A DNA stretch of 64,000 bases from Acanthochlamys bracteata (GCA_019914995.1 CM034138.1:2790001-2854000); one strand, 5' to 3'; positions 9,951 through 23,106 are shown, counted from the first letter of the stretch. Made by a program: numbers and translations. Notes: generated by a model not told the origin, from the sequence alone.

Positions 9951-12900
9951 TATTCGAATTTTGTTTGAGAGTTTCGTTAAATATAAGTGTCCGTTCGTTT
10001 GACTCGGATGCAATTGAGTTTTATGACAATAAAAAATAAAATTTTTTAAAAAAAATTAGAAGAATTCAATTTTTATATTTTAATTAAATTTTAATGCGAA
10101 TTAAATATAAATTTTATATTGTGTTTTAATTTTTTTTAAAAGTGATATAAAAATAAAATTTATCTTGAAAGGAAATAAAAAAATGTGCAACTCAAATAAA
10201 AGTAATTTAAGTTTCTTTATAATATTAAAATATGTGAATTTATCGGAATTTTAAATTTGATAGAAAAAATAAAATTTTGGTGAATTTAAACACCTACTAA
10301 ATTGTTATATTTGAATTTTGATCCTATGTCTTCAATTATTACATATTTATCATAATTATTTTATATTTAACTTTATTATTAGGAAGAGATTTTTTAAAAT
10401 TAATTTTTGCCACGTTCCTAATAAAATGGGCTCAGAATAGATGAAACATGTTCGACGAAATGCGTCGACCATGAAATGAATTTTTTATGTTGGATGGAAT
10501 AGCAGCAACTCATGTACCGTTCATGAATCATGAGAAGACCAGTAGTAGTTGCAAACTTTGTGTTAGAACACGTTTTTCATTCCCTAACTCCCAATAACAA
10601 TATTGAGCGCTGAAACATTCTTTTGGCGCAGCAAGACATTTCTGATTGGTCCGACGAAAACAGTGCTGCTCAAAACTTTTTCTCGACGCAAACTTGGCAT
10701 TTATTTAATCCCTCCATCATCATCATATGGAAATCTAACCAGAAAAAGTAAAACAGGCCTGCTGCAACCAATTCAATAATTAAATACCCTGCTTAATGCA
10801 TGAACCACATTTTGTTAATTTGTGATGATGACAGGATTCTAATTTTTTATTCTCCAATTAAGTTATTCCACATAAACTCTTTTGAAATATTAAAAAGAAT
10901 AAGAAAAACAGTAGTAGATCTATTGTAGGTTGCAACAAAATAAGCTCAACAACACAAAATAAAGAAATGATAATGACATTTGAGCTAGTGTAAGATTTTA
11001 AAAATATAGTAGAAAATCTGTAGTTTAATCTACAGGTAGCAGGATTATCATCAAAGAATCTACATATAGCAGATGACTCGAAATTGATTGCGAAAGAAAC
11101 ACAAAAGAAAATGATATCCGGATGAGGTGGTTTTAGTTTGCTTTAAAAATCCTAATCATCCAAAGAGCAACTTAAATTATTTAACCATATCAATTTTAAA
11201 TTATATAATCCACTTTTTCTAATTATTATTATTTATTTTAAAATTTTAATGGTGTGCTTTTGTAAGAGTCGAGTACTAAAAAATCAGAAGCGTCGAATAT
11301 TTTTACTCATTTTGTATGAGTTAGTATAAAATAAATTTGTTTGAATGTGAATGACGTCCCTTTCATTAAATACACAAAAGAAAGCGATTTGATTATTTAA
11401 ATAAAAAAAAAGAAGAACTCGTATGGTTCTGTATTATTTGAGAGATTTTGAATTGGATCAGTTGCGCGCATATCCGTAGCGCACATAAAGATAAGTGACA
11501 GGTCGCATCTGAACCGTCCATAGTGTATGATAGCATACAGCACACCTTGATAACGTATGGCAGTTTTGTGGGAGACCACAGCACACGAGTAATGAATGAG
11601 TTAAGATGGAATGGAAAGGCAGGCAACACGTTTAAACGTTCGAAGCAGCAAGTCACGTGGACTCACGAGCTTATGCTGACTTTTACCGCCGTCACACTTA
11701 TCCTCTTCTTCTCTCTCTAGCATGCTTGGAATCATATACCACATGGCCAACAGCAAACACTGAATATTATAGTGTGGTTACTAGTTTCACCAAATCGAAC
11801 CTAAAAAAAGAAATTTGGCAGATAGGTAATGGTCGAACTCCATGTGCAATGCAATATGACAGAACATAGACGATCTCCAGACACTTGATACGCGTGCTTG
11901 ACTATTTTACTCGAAATTATAAGTGTGTTTAAAATAGAAAATTTTATAATTACAAATATGTTATTTATAAGTTTTCTAAAATTATAAAATTAAAAAATGA
12001 AATGATTAAACAAACAATTCCGAAAGCAATATTCTGGCGAGGATTTTTGTTTATTTTATAATAGTCTTGAGCTGTTCTAGCCTCTAGGAGGAAGGCAATA
12101 CCGCTCGTAGTTTTCATTGTTTTGGCTCAACTCGGCACGGCGGCGGAAGACACCGTTTGTTTTTGAGCCGCAGCGGTTTCTGCTTTCACGTGGGAGGAGT
12201 GGTGGTTGTTTCTTCTGTGCCTGTCCTTATTAGTTATTACTCACACCATCAGTATGCTTGCTCTCGCCGAAAATTAACTTTTCTTTTTTCAAAAATTTTT
12301 ATTAATAAATAGATTTATTATGAATTTATATTTTATAATTTTTTATATTTTTAGAATATGATTACATCACTCGAATAAGTGTTCTGTTTGATTTGAATAT
12401 TATTCTTTTCGTTAAATTTAAAGTTAACATATTGTACATACTTTAATTATAGTTACTTTATCAAATTTTAATAAATTATTTTCAAATTTAATTGAATACA
12501 TAAATTGAAATAAGTCAACCAATTATTTATAAACAAACTAGAAAAAAATGTGTATAATGGCTTTACTTCGATATAGTTTGTGAATCTTAAAACGTGGTTT
12601 AGTTGACCGAACTTAATATTTGAAAAAAATATGAAAAACTAAAATATAAAAAATATTTTTAAATTCAAATTTTAATAAAAATGAAGTTAAAATAATTAAA
12701 ATACAGCTTTGTTAAAAAGTTGTCATTTAATAATGTATGCAAAAGCAATATTGTAGTTGTACAAAGCTAAAAACATTTGCAACATATTGTAGTCTTTATT
12801 GTGATAAAAAAGAACCATCAATTAAAACAAAGTATTTATTTGCTTAAGTTTTTGGTGACGTTTAAAAATATTTTTAAAATAAAGTTTTTTTAAAATAAAA

Positions 12901-13850
12901 AATATTTTTATTTTTTATTTTAAATTTTTTTATTATTTGTCTCAAAAATAAACATTTTTAATAATTTTAAATTTTAAATAAAAATATATTAAAAATATAA
13001 AATAAAATATCAAACACTCCTTTAATACTTTTTATCCAACAGCTTCGAACAAAATTCGTTTGCCCATGTATCGTGAGTTTTTACCTTGTTACAGCTTCTT
13101 CGGAAAAGCTTAAAAAATAATTAACCACGTTTCTTCTCATAGATAACCATAAAATATCTAAATATTAAGAAAAATCTAACGGACCCTAGCTATTTATAAC
13201 CACTACAACCTTGGCTTTCAATTTATTTCACAATTTTGTCTATAGGCTTCAATCAAAAGATAACGGTCATAACTTTTACTTAAAAAAAAAAAGTTACTCT
13301 GTTTTTAACATTTTGGGTTAAAATATCTACTAAGTTTAGTTGCCAAAGAAGGAAAAACCAATTATTTAATTTGATCTATGCCTACTGACATTATTTGTTA
13401 ATACCCAGCAGTCTTAACGACTCGATCAAACAAATCAGACTCATTAATCAGGTCCACACGCACATGACCAAAGAATAACCAAACAAACTAATCTCGTCCC
13501 TACACGGTCCGGTCTAACTACAAACCGCAATTTTGTTAGTTGTCTGTACCAAGCTCTACTCGGGTCGTTCATGTTCCCGTGCAGTACCGCTCGCAATGGC
13601 GCACGTTTAAATAATAACTCCCCGCGTTTGTCGTGTCACTACCTTCTCGCTGCCACGTACGCAAACAACCCCTTCTTCTTCTCTATTCCCAATTTCTTTT
13701 TCTCTTCTTCTCCAAATTCTCAACATAACATTTTTAGGGTTTCTGATTTCCACCCTCAATCAATCTCTGATTGATCCCTTTTCAATAGATCTCAATTTGA
13801 ATGATTGTGTTTTTTACACGATTCGTTTCGGCATGAGTTGTGAATTGTTG
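9951..13850. other. Long AT-rich intergenic region upstream of the bHLH gene
   Basis: Nearly 4 kb without a gene I can support. A less AT-rich patch at 11,400-11,880 has two overlapping short frames on opposite strands with no family resemblance. The last 300 bp are pyrimidine-rich (TTCTTCTTCTCT) and probably form the core promoter and 5' UTR of the downstream bHLH gene. Confidence 0.4.
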
Positions 13851-13856
13851 TGGTGA

Positions 13857-15774
13857 ATGAAGACGGAATTTGGAATGGGAGGCGACGGCGGCGGTGTTGG
13901 TGGAGCGATGAATAATGGTGGTGGAGTCTGGAGTGAAGAAGACAAAGCTATGGCAACGGCGGTTTTAGGTTCTCGTGCTTTTGATTACGTTACGTCGAGC
14001 CACATGGCGTCTTCTGATGGTCTTGTTGCTGCTGTCGGCGGCGACACTGATTTACAAACTAAGCTTTTAGATTTAGTTGAGACTCCCGGCGGCGGTGGTT
14101 GGAACTATGCTATATTCTGGCAGATCTCGCGTTCGAACAAGTCCGGCGAAGTGGTCCTTGGTTGGGGTGATGGGTGTTGCCGTGAACCTCTTGACGCCGA
14201 CGAAGCTTCGCGAGCTCCGCAACCTTCCCCGCCGCCGCTTGATGATGCACGGCAGCGGATGCGGAAGCGTGTCTTGCAGCGGCTTCATGAGTTCTTTGGC
14301 GGGTCTGATGATGAGAACTACGCGCTCCGGCTTGATCGTGTTACGGATACCGAGATGTTTTTTCTAGCTTCGATGTATTTCTCTTTCCCTCGAGGCGAGG
14401 GAGCGCCGGGAAGGGTGCTGCAGTCTGGTAAGCACTTGTGGATCTATGATTCCTCGGTCGATTACTGCGTGCGCGCGGAGCTTGCGAGGTCCGCTGGATT
14501 CAGGACGATCGTGCTTGTTCCCTTCGAGGCCGGTGTGCTTGAGCTTGGATCGATTACTCCGGTGCTGGAGACCGCCGAGGGCTTGCAGTTGATTCGCAAG
14601 GTGTTCACACAGGGTCTTCCCACTATGGACTCTATGCATTTGAATTCGACTTCTACTATCGGAGAGAAGAAATATGAAATCGCTCCAGCGACTCCGGCAT
14701 CAAGTTTCGTGTTTCCGAAGATTTTTGGTAAAGATTTGCATCTCGGACGACCGTCGGCGGTACCGCAGCAGATGCTGCCGTTGCAAACGAAGCTGCATCA
14801 GATCGGTGCTTCGAAGGTGGAGGAGCGGTCGTGGGATGCTTCTCATACCAGCAACGGTGGCAAGAGCAGGTTGTCGCCGGCAAATGTCGCTCACAAGGGC
14901 CCACCAATGATCAATTGGAGTCGGCTTAACTCTGCTCAGCAGCAGAAATTTGGCAACGGTGTGGTGGTGATCAGTAACGAAGTGGATTCAACAGCAGCTC
15001 AGCGGGCAGCTTATGTGAATCATCACACTAGTAATGGAGTTATGGATGATTCACGGCTGAACCAATACCAAGTCCCCCCAGAAGCAACCGCCTCAGCCTC
15101 AAATGCCAAGGCAAATTGATTTCAGCGCTGGAGCAACATCAAGACCTCATGCTGGGGCAGTAGTAGGTCGTTTGGGGCCATTTGAGTCTGAACATTCGGA
15201 TACCGACGGTGCTCCGACTAAAGAAGAGCGCTCCAGCGTTGTGGAGGATCGGAGGCCCAGAAAGAGAGGACGGAAGCCTGCGAATGGCCGGGAAGAACCG
15301 CTCAACCATGTGGAAGCAGAGAGGCAGAGAAGAGAGAAGCTGAATCAGAGATTCTATGCTCTTCGTGCCGTTGTGCCCAATATTTCAAAGATGGACAAGG
15401 CATCCCTGCTGGGTGATGCCATAACTTATATCACAGAGCTTCAAAAGAAGCTTAAGGAGATGGAAATGGAGAGGGAGAGATTTGGCGACCCATCCCTACC
15501 TGATCTTAAGAGGCGGCTGCCACCATGCCCCGACGTTGATATACAAGCCACCCATGATGAGGTGATTGTCCACGTGAATTGCCCGCTTGAAACTCACCCA
15601 GTGTGGAAGGTAGTCCAGGCATTCAAGGAGACCCAGGTGAACGTTGTTGATTCCAAGGTGTCCCCCTCTAATGACTCACTAATTCATACATTTGTTGTTA
15701 AGGCGCCTGGAACGGAGCAGATGACAAAAGAGAAGCTAATTGCAGCCATTTCCAGAGAAATGAGCTCGTCGTGA
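13857..15774 (+). CDS. bHLH13: bHLH13/JAM-type MYC-related transcription factor, frame-interrupted
   Basis: This is a single-exon transcription factor of the bHLH-MYC_N group, closest to bHLH3/13/17 (JAM proteins), which antagonise MYC2 in jasmonate responses by binding G-box DNA. The first frame (13857-15119, 420 aa) holds the MYC_N domain (about residues 60-255: [43 protein letters not shown]). The second frame (in phase from about 15080 to 15774) holds the basic region and helix-loop-helix ([32 protein letters not shown]) and an ACT-like C-terminal domain (IHTFVVKA). The frames differ by +1. A C6 run at 15074-15079 sits at the junction; with five Cs the frame would run through continuously and give about 638 aa, normal for this family. 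As written, translation ends at 15119 and lacks DNA-binding and dimerisation. This could be a sequencing error in the homopolymer or a real null allele. Confidence 0.88.
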
Positions 15775-17790
15775 CAGCCGGTTGGGTTTTGGAATTGCAG
15801 CACCGGTTGAGATGTAGATGTTGTAGTTCAGGAACTAGATGAATTTTCTTTTTAAACATTGGTCCATAACTATATATTTTGTCTGTAATTATGTGTTTTT
15901 TGGTGCTGGTTTGGCACAAAATTAATCAAGCATAATTAGTTTGTTTTATGCAAGTTTTCTTCTACTAGCAATAACTCCATTCATTCTCTGAATTCTTTTG
16001 TTCTTTCAAACTCTTCCCTTCTTACTTTGTTGGCAATGCAGTTTTGGAAGAAGACTTGGTTCTTGGTTTGCAAGTATGGCGACCACCAGAGTGCGCTGGG
16101 GCAAGTTATTTCAGAAGTTCCCAGAAATCCTTTGGTTCTACATGTAGTAGTTCTCAATCAGGTTCGTCCAAGCAGTTCATTTATGCAAGAACTTTTGATC
16201 ATGACTTCTGAATTCTATCATTGATTTCTATGCGGAAGTATGTATCTACGCAAGTGCCTTTTGAAATTTTTTCTCAATGTATATGCTCGTTTTCCTTAGC
16301 TTATTGGAGGAAACATTCAGTATATTAGAATTCGTAGGCATTATTGTGGAATTGTTTGACGGTACACAAAGTGGTCTCCATGGAATCATGAAAAACGTTA
16401 GCTTTTACCCAAATATGCCAATTTTTTCAGGTTTTGATATCTCCATGAAAGGTATTGATTCAGTATGGGTACAAGCAGCAGGCTACCAGCTTCATATCAG
16501 CTGCAAATTTCAATTCAAAATCGTAGGAAAACTGTTGGATGTATTGATAAGTCCCCATTCTCACCCAGTGAAAGCTTTTTAAAACTATTCCTTTAGATTT
16601 TGGGTTCCTGGTGATTGGTGAAGTCCAAAAGCCTGTGGCTTTTAGTACCTGCCGCAGGAGCTGGTATTAATTCCTAGATATCCACTCAACTTTTTGGACT
16701 TTGATAAGATTCTTTTCTTCCGAGTGCCCTTTGAATTTTTGATGATTTGATTTTGCTGAATTAGTACTGGTAAGAAACAGAGAGGGAGTTTGGATCTATG
16801 TCGTTCACGTGAAAACGAGCAGAATGTTCAACGAAGGTTTGATTTTTCGTCTTCGGATTGATTCATGTTATTTTCACACAATGTTTTGAGGTGATTTGGT
16901 TATAGGGTCTACATAATACCAACATATAACATCATTAATTATTGAAAGCAATCTGGTCTTCATCTTATTATTCACTTTCGTTCAATCTTCCGTAGGATTT
17001 GAAGAGATTCCATAGGAAAAAGAAAGGCTGCTATTCACTGTTTATGTGTTCGTCTTTGATACTGAACCAGGTTTGTTTATTTGACATTTACTTGTTTTTA
17101 CTCATGACTCATATTGGTGTCAAAATTCCAAGAAAAGTTTAGCTTTGTTATTAAGCTAGAAAATATTATAAGAGGTCGTTTGGCCTTCTATTTCAACTTT
17201 ATGTTTATTTCAATTTTTAATAAATAAAAATTTATAACGTATCATTTAATTACATTTTAAATTAAAAAAATATTATAGAAAATTTTGAAATAAAAAAGAG
17301 TTTATATTTTAAAAAATTAAATTTTGTTTTATAAAAATATTTTATTTTAAGTAATCCTAAACCATTCCTAACTACATGCTTGGTTCGTGAACCCTCCACG
17401 GTTGGTAAAGAAAGACAAACTTGCAAATTAGTGATTGCCAAATAAGAAGATTCACATGCAAAATGTGAAGTTGATAAAAGCAACCAGTTTTACGGGAACC
17501 ATGGTTTTGTAGTTAGAAATGTATTACAAACGTTTTGTTAGTGACCGAAACTCTCCAAATATAAGAGAAACGAAAATGTCACGCTAATGGACATGTGGTT
17601 CCATATCTCAGGAGTTTACCTTGTGCCAACAGTTACAGCACAGCACACAGTGATGCAATAGCTGTGTGTCATACATTTGTACATCAAGCTGTACATACAT
17701 CAGCGAGTATTAAAAGTACATTGGAAAAAGTTATATCTAACTAATGTACGTGAATTTATGAAGCAGATGCAGATACTTCATAGTTTAGTT
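15775..17790. other. 3' flank of bHLH gene and intergenic DNA
   Basis: The first few hundred bases are the likely bHLH 3' UTR. The remainder has short frames (for example 16027-16224 and 16277-16582 on +) with no family resemblance, and an AT-rich patch at 17,160-17,360. I support no gene here. Confidence 0.4.
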
Positions 17791-17794
17791 ATCT

Positions 17795-17893
17795 TTAGTA
17801 AGATGCTACAGAGTTTGATCTGCAACCTGATTTTACAGAGGAGACGTCAACCCATACTTCATTGGTGCGCCCGATGATGCGAAATGGAGAATT
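17795..17893 (-). pseudogene. Cut-off C-terminal coding sequence of the SOUL gene
   Basis: Directly after the TAA at 17894-17896 the frame stays open for about 32 codons, including NEVWVDV. In SOUL proteins the segment around NE(V/I)W forms the last conserved strand of the barrel. The high match after the stop means the lesion is recent, or the stop is an assembly error or is read through. Confidence 0.75.
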
Positions 17894-19809
17894 TTATTGA
17901 GCAATTGAGTAGGCGTAGTTGCTACTGGAGTCTGTGGAATTTGCCCATCTGGTCCGGCTTAAGGTTATAGCTAGCTTCTTGGCTTCCTTGACAATGTTGC
18001 TATCACGAGCAAAGCCAGAGAACTTCCTCACTGCAACACAGCGACTAGGCCATTTATCAGGATGAAGACTCAACTCCGGTAGAGGGACGGGTGGAGAAGC
18101 CTGAAATTTCACAGGCAAGTAAAGGCGGACAAAGTAGGCCGAGGAGTGAAGAGGCCCAGCATCTGCACTATGCTTAGTTAAGACAGGAGATGTCATAGCA
18201 ATTCTTGAGGAATTCAGATTGGCCCCCTGGATGTACTGAAACAATCTGAACAGACAGAATATATCATCAATAATGAAAACCATTGATTTTTCACAGTACG
18301 TATAAGGTACTAATTTGAAAGTCAATCGAGAGGAAAAACAGCAAAACAAATTGCACTAGAAATATAAAAGTGGTTTACCAAAAGATATATCCTCGATGAC
18401 TCTATCAACAACTTGCACAAGAAATATAAAAGTGGCTTACCAAAAGATATATGCTCTATAACTCTATCAAAGCACCACACATCAAGATGAATAGCTTTAC
18501 AATGTCCGTGAACACAAACTGAATCATGAGATGGTATTTGGAGGGTGACTTCTGCGAGAGAGAATGCAGGATATGTGCAAATGAGATTGCATCACACATT
18601 TAATTTTGAGCACCACATGAAAGAATTTGCAAACTGTTGCATATGACTAGCTACAGCAACTTTACAGATTTAGAATTCCAAACAATCTATATGCTTCCTG
18701 CACTTACCTCTATTGCTTCACATTTTCAAGAGGAATGAAACAAAATGCCCCAACTCATCCTTCCGTACGATCATTGAAATATCTCACTATTCTAAAACTC
18801 TTCATCTTCTTTACAGTTTAGTGGTTGACTAAATCAGCAAAAAGAATTCTTTTCGAGTAACAGGCTTAACATGATCAAATCATGCAGTAGCAAAAAAAAA
18901 AAAGATCACAAAATCTTAAGGTTTGCTCATAGCTATCTACAAACTGCGGCACATTTTAACAATAAGAAAATCGATAAACTTGTGCTTTAATCCTGAATCA
19001 ACTCCTAAATAGCAATACTAAATTTGGATCTAAGAGTTTTCTATTTACGCAATTAAGGTGTGTTTTTCACCGGAAGCGTCATTTTTGGAAAGTGAGTTTC
19101 TAAAAAAGTGTACGGGAAGTAATTATTGCAAACAAATAGAAAAAGTCACCCCAAAGTGATTTTTTGGCCGGGAAAAATCACTTCAAGTGCAAAAGAACAC
19201 ACTCTTAGTGTAATGAAGTATTGTCTCACTTTCACAAATATGAGTGGCTAATTTTCGAACAAAGTGTACACACATGCACTCTTTCCTCACCATCAATGAT
19301 GGTCTTCATAGCAAATGCGTAAGGCATGCAAATCATGTGCACATCGAAAATGCTAGAAACAATCATAATGATAATACACTTTATTAGGCTAGTCAGATTA
19401 CCGATGAATCAAGTAGCAACTAGCTCAAACACATCAATGATGAATCATGTGGCTCCAACTAATTTCAACATCACATTTTGGCTAAAGAACAGAAATTGCA
19501 AAGGAAGTAACTTGACTCTGAATTGGAAAAGCTTAAGAAATCAATAATTGCTTTCACAAATTAATGGAACAGTGGCTGGAATTACAAGATGGAAAATTAC
19601 CTATAGAATCCAAATTTGGTAGCTTTCTCGAAAGAAATTTGATCAGATAGAGCAGACATCCAGACAGTATCGCGGTAGAGACGGATCTCGAATTCAGATT
19701 CAGAGTGTACCACAGTGTACTGCGGGGATTCGATCGCTCTGACTGAAGTCACTGCGGCTGCGATGATTAATACCATAATAATCAAGCTGTTCTTCTCCTC
19801 CATGTCCAT
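17894..19809 (-). CDS. SOUL haem-binding family protein with premature stop
   Basis: This is a SOUL/HBP-type haem-binding protein of the secreted plant subgroup. Exon 1 is 19809-19601, with a start at MDMEEK giving a hydrophobic signal peptide ending near VTSVRA; ATG 19803 is equally possible. Exon 2 is 18245-17894. The 1.36-kb intron is GT-AG and splits an Arg codon. Family blocks: YTVVHSESEFEIRLYRDTVW, RLFQYIQGANLNSSRIAMTS, HSSAYFVRLYLPVKF and AVRKFSGFA. The product as written is 186 aa and ends YAYSIAQ. Beyond the TAA, the same frame continues with NSPFRIIGRTNEVWVDV, the conserved C-terminal SOUL motif, and runs to another stop at 17795. The TAA takes the place of a Tyr codon usual at this site, so this looks like a recent nonsense change. 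No splice donor is available to remove it. Confidence 0.88.
19056..19204. mobile_element. Possible short MITE in SOUL intron
   Basis: The element starts AGGTGTGTTTTTCA and ends TGCAAAAGAACACACTC, roughly inverted, and is flanked by TTA on both sides (19053-19055, 19205-19207). The size and TTA duplication fit Tourist-like elements. The terminal repeats are short and imperfect. Confidence 0.4.
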
Positions 19810-20009
19810 GGCTGCCTTCTCTATTACCTTTTCTATTGTTGTCGAAAGTTTTTGATTTTGATCGTTACTCTCAGATTGAAGATTGGGATTGAGGAAGTAG
19901 AGCCTGCGGCAAAACCGGAGGAGAAAGAAAGCAGCTGGTGGAAGCACAAGTAGAAGCTGTACTTATTTGGCACGATCTTAGGGATCTTTCAGGGAAATTT
20001 TTTTCAAAA

Positions 20010-20419
20010 AGTTGATTATTATTATTATTTTTTTTTAAATATATTTATATATAGAAAATTTATTTAAAAATTTTTTAAAAATATACGTAATAAAACTTTT
20101 TATTATTTATTATTATTTTTTTAAAATAAAAAAATAAAATTAATTTTCAAATAAATAATATACTTTTTATTTGAAATATTTTATTTTATAATTACTCTTA
20201 AAACGCATCCCTATTCTCATATCGTTTCCCGTTGTAGATTTCATTGTTCTTGCTTAAGAGCAGCTAGGTACAGTACTCAAAGCGCCATTTCAATAATTCA
20301 ATACAGCTTTTAGCCGTAGGTGTAGCAGGTGACACCCATCCATTAAGCAAGTGAATATTAAGGATAAATGTTAAAATAAAATTATAAAAGGAAATGAAAG
20401 AAATAGCAAAACATATAAA
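20010..20419. other. Intergenic AT-rich DNA between SOUL and tRNA-Gln
   Basis: A tract of A/T homopolymers (20,000-20,200) precedes ordinary sequence. Nothing coding is seen. The last four bases read on the minus strand (TTTT) form the pol III terminator of the adjacent tRNA. Confidence 0.4.
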
Positions 20420-20491
20420 AGGTTCCACCGAGATTTGAACTCGGGTTACTGGATTCAGAGTCCAATGTCCTAACCGCTAGACCATGGAACC
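20420..20491 (-). tRNA. trnQ-CTG: tRNA-Gln (anticodon CTG)
   Basis: Read on the minus strand, the sequence begins GGTTCCA and ends TGGAACC, forming a 7-bp acceptor stem. The anticodon arm TTGGA-CTCTGAA-TCCAG presents CTG. The B box region (GAGTTTGAATCTC) forms the T arm. A TTTT run follows immediately as terminator. No intron is present and no mismatch in the stems suggests a pseudogene. Confidence 0.95.
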
Positions 20492-23106
20492 ACTACATTA
20501 ACTAAATATGAGAAATATTATTTAGTACAATGTTCCTAAATAAAAATGTGGTTCGCATCCATATAATTGTATGCTCATTATGCGATTAGATATGGTGAAA
20601 TTTGGCATTTTGCGGTGCTTCTGGAATGGTATTTCAATTACTCATTTATCAATACATTTTTAACAATATTTTAAGCTTTTTTAATAAAATTTGAAAGATA
20701 TTGATGAGATGTATTACGTTCGGTCGAATCTTTCTATATATACTTTTTATTATTTTTAAGCTAAAGAAGTGAGTTAGTCTTTCAAGTAACTTTCAAGAAG
20801 TTTTATTTTAAAAATATATTTTGTTTTAAGTAATCTCAGTTAAACGTGATGTAAGTAACTTGAGAAATTATCAACCTATTCTTGTCAAGTAAAACGGGAA
20901 AGCATTAAAAGTTCCCAATTAATCTGGGCCTTCCAGTTCAGACCAGTCTAGGGATTTTTAAATGGGCTAGAAAAGTTCCATTAGTTGCCTATACCTGGAG
21001 AACAGTTGATGCATATGAACCTACAGCATGGATCAATCTACAGACCTGCAACATTCAATTTAGTGAATGTTGAATTTTGAGCGTATTTCAAATATCTATA
21101 ATTAAATTTTGTATAAGAGAAAAAATAAAAAATAAAATATTTTTAAAAGTAGATTGAAAGTAAAGTTAAGTTATTGTGTTTTAATTATTTTTTAAAATCA
21201 GTTAAAAAATTACAACTGAAATTTTATGTTCTAGAGTTCCTAATTTTTTGTGTAAATTAAATATACGAAAATTTTTAAAACTTCAGTAGAAATACTGAAA
21301 CACGCCCTTTATGAAAGTGAATTTTAGAAAAGTAAAAAATGATGAAAAATAAAATTCAGTAGAAATAGAGTTCAAAATAATAATTAAAAAATATAATTTA
21401 GAATTAAAATTTGATAAAAATAAAAATTAAATGTAAAGTGATAATTGAAACACATAAAGTAATAAAACTCAAAATCAGAAAAAAAATTTTGTAATTAAAA
21501 TATGACCTTACCAAAAATATATTTATTTTTATGATTCACTTTGATACAATATTGGTAAACCCGATTTGAATATCGATTCAAAAAACTGTTCGAATTGACG
21601 GATAACGAGTTGATCGGGCGGATCAACTATATATCTGTGAAACAATTAAGTGCTAGCACTTTCCAACAGCTCCAAGCATCTATCAATCTTCCAATCATTA
21701 AAAATTGAAAATAACAATCACAACTTCATATATTATAGTAAATACATTGAATCAATCCCAAGAACAACGATTTGAAGCATCAAAACATTAGTATAACATA
21801 AATTTCAATGATAAAAAACTTGAGCAAAATAATTTTATTCTTAAAGGCTGAATGTAAGCTGGAGTTATACTTGCTCAAACATTAAAATCAATCTCTACAA
21901 ACTTACAAAACCTAATTAAACATAATCTGTGCATAATATTCAATTCAAATCAATCAACATCATGAGATGCTCCTACTGATTTTGCTTCTTCAATGCATAC
22001 CTCTTCAAAAACTTGCTCACTTTACATCAGACAGAAAAGGACTTGGAGATAGAACGCTTGCTCATCTGCATTCCTTCGCAATTTGCTTCCATCAGCCAAC
22101 TCACTAGAATAACAGCAATAAACTGTTTTCTGAAACAATTTGATAAAAAGGACTTTGAATTTGATTTCCATAACAAATTGCAGGCATCATTTGCATTCAC
22201 TGATATTATTTCAAACTACAGTTTATAATTTTTTTTAAAATGGAAAATATAAGAATATTATATAGTAAATTTTAATATTATTTTATTTTATTATTTTAAA
22301 ATAAAAAATAGAATTTGTTTTTAAATTTTTTTACATATTATTTATTTTAAAAAAAACTTTATATTATGAATCCTCCAAAACATCCCTTTTATCCTCTATG
22401 TTATTTGCTGATGCATTGGTATGTTGCTTTACTATGGTGGCGACTGAATAGTATTTGATTACAGTTAGGGAAAATCAGGTGGGTTTAATTAAGTCCTGCT
22501 CGACATTATGTTGGCATAACATGATACAAGAATACGAATGCTTTAAGAAGAAAACATAAATTCTCGATCTGATCTTGGATGAAGAGGGAGGTTGGGATAT
22601 GGAAAGCATTGGTATTAGGTTAAAAAGAGTCAGTCGGTGACAGACTGCTGCTGTTGCCTGCTTGTGGTGGCTATCGTTGTCGGCTTCTTTTTTTTCAACT
22701 CATCGGGCATTACGAGTTCATCAAATCAATGGAATGCACAGAATAATAGAATATACGAAATTTAGACTGAAATCACTTATAAATAGAATTTAAAAATTCT
22801 TATTTTAAATAAAACAATAATATATTCTTATAAGTGAGAACCATATAGAATGCATTGCAACAGCCCAAAAGGCAAACCTAAAAGAATACGGTTAGAGACT
22901 TTACACACAATCAAGCTTAGAAATAAAGACCAAGTATAATAACACATTTTAACCATGCACCGGATATGAATATGAGCACTTTTGATCTCCTTTGAAGCAT
23001 GCACATCTTGCAACACATTTTAGGATAATAATTCCCAAATTGAAAGGTAGGTAACAACAGTACATGCACTAAAGCTTATTTGGCAAAATGTACTTCACTT
23101 TTGTAG
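20492..23106. other. Intergenic region with MITE-like sequence, no gene
   Basis: This region is AT-rich throughout. It includes the element at 21079-21307 and a related adjacent stretch to about 21510. Short frames (for example 22013-22228 on +) have no family resemblance. The last few hundred bases are the probable 3' UTR of the minus-strand GH17 gene. Confidence 0.4.
21079..21307. mobile_element. MITE-like element, GTGTTTCAA terminal family
   Basis: The left end GAGCGTATTTCAAATAT and the inverted right end GGGCGTGTTTCAGTAT are related. Similar ends occur at 53659-53948 and 58199-58493. The flanks are TTT on both sides, perhaps a decayed TTA target duplication. The interior is AT-rich and non-coding. 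Confidence 0.45.

Noticed and set aside
11393-11869. Overlapping frames on both strands in the 11.4-11.9 kb patch
   Set aside because: They are short, biased in composition and have no recognised domain.
15103-15774. A separate short bHLH gene starting at ATG 15103
   Set aside because: It begins mid-linker with no promoter gap, and the preceding frame is the matching N-terminal half of the same protein; a frameshift is simpler.
16027-17483. Short frames between the bHLH and SOUL genes
   Set aside because: They are under 110 residues, with no family match and no splice-consistent partners.
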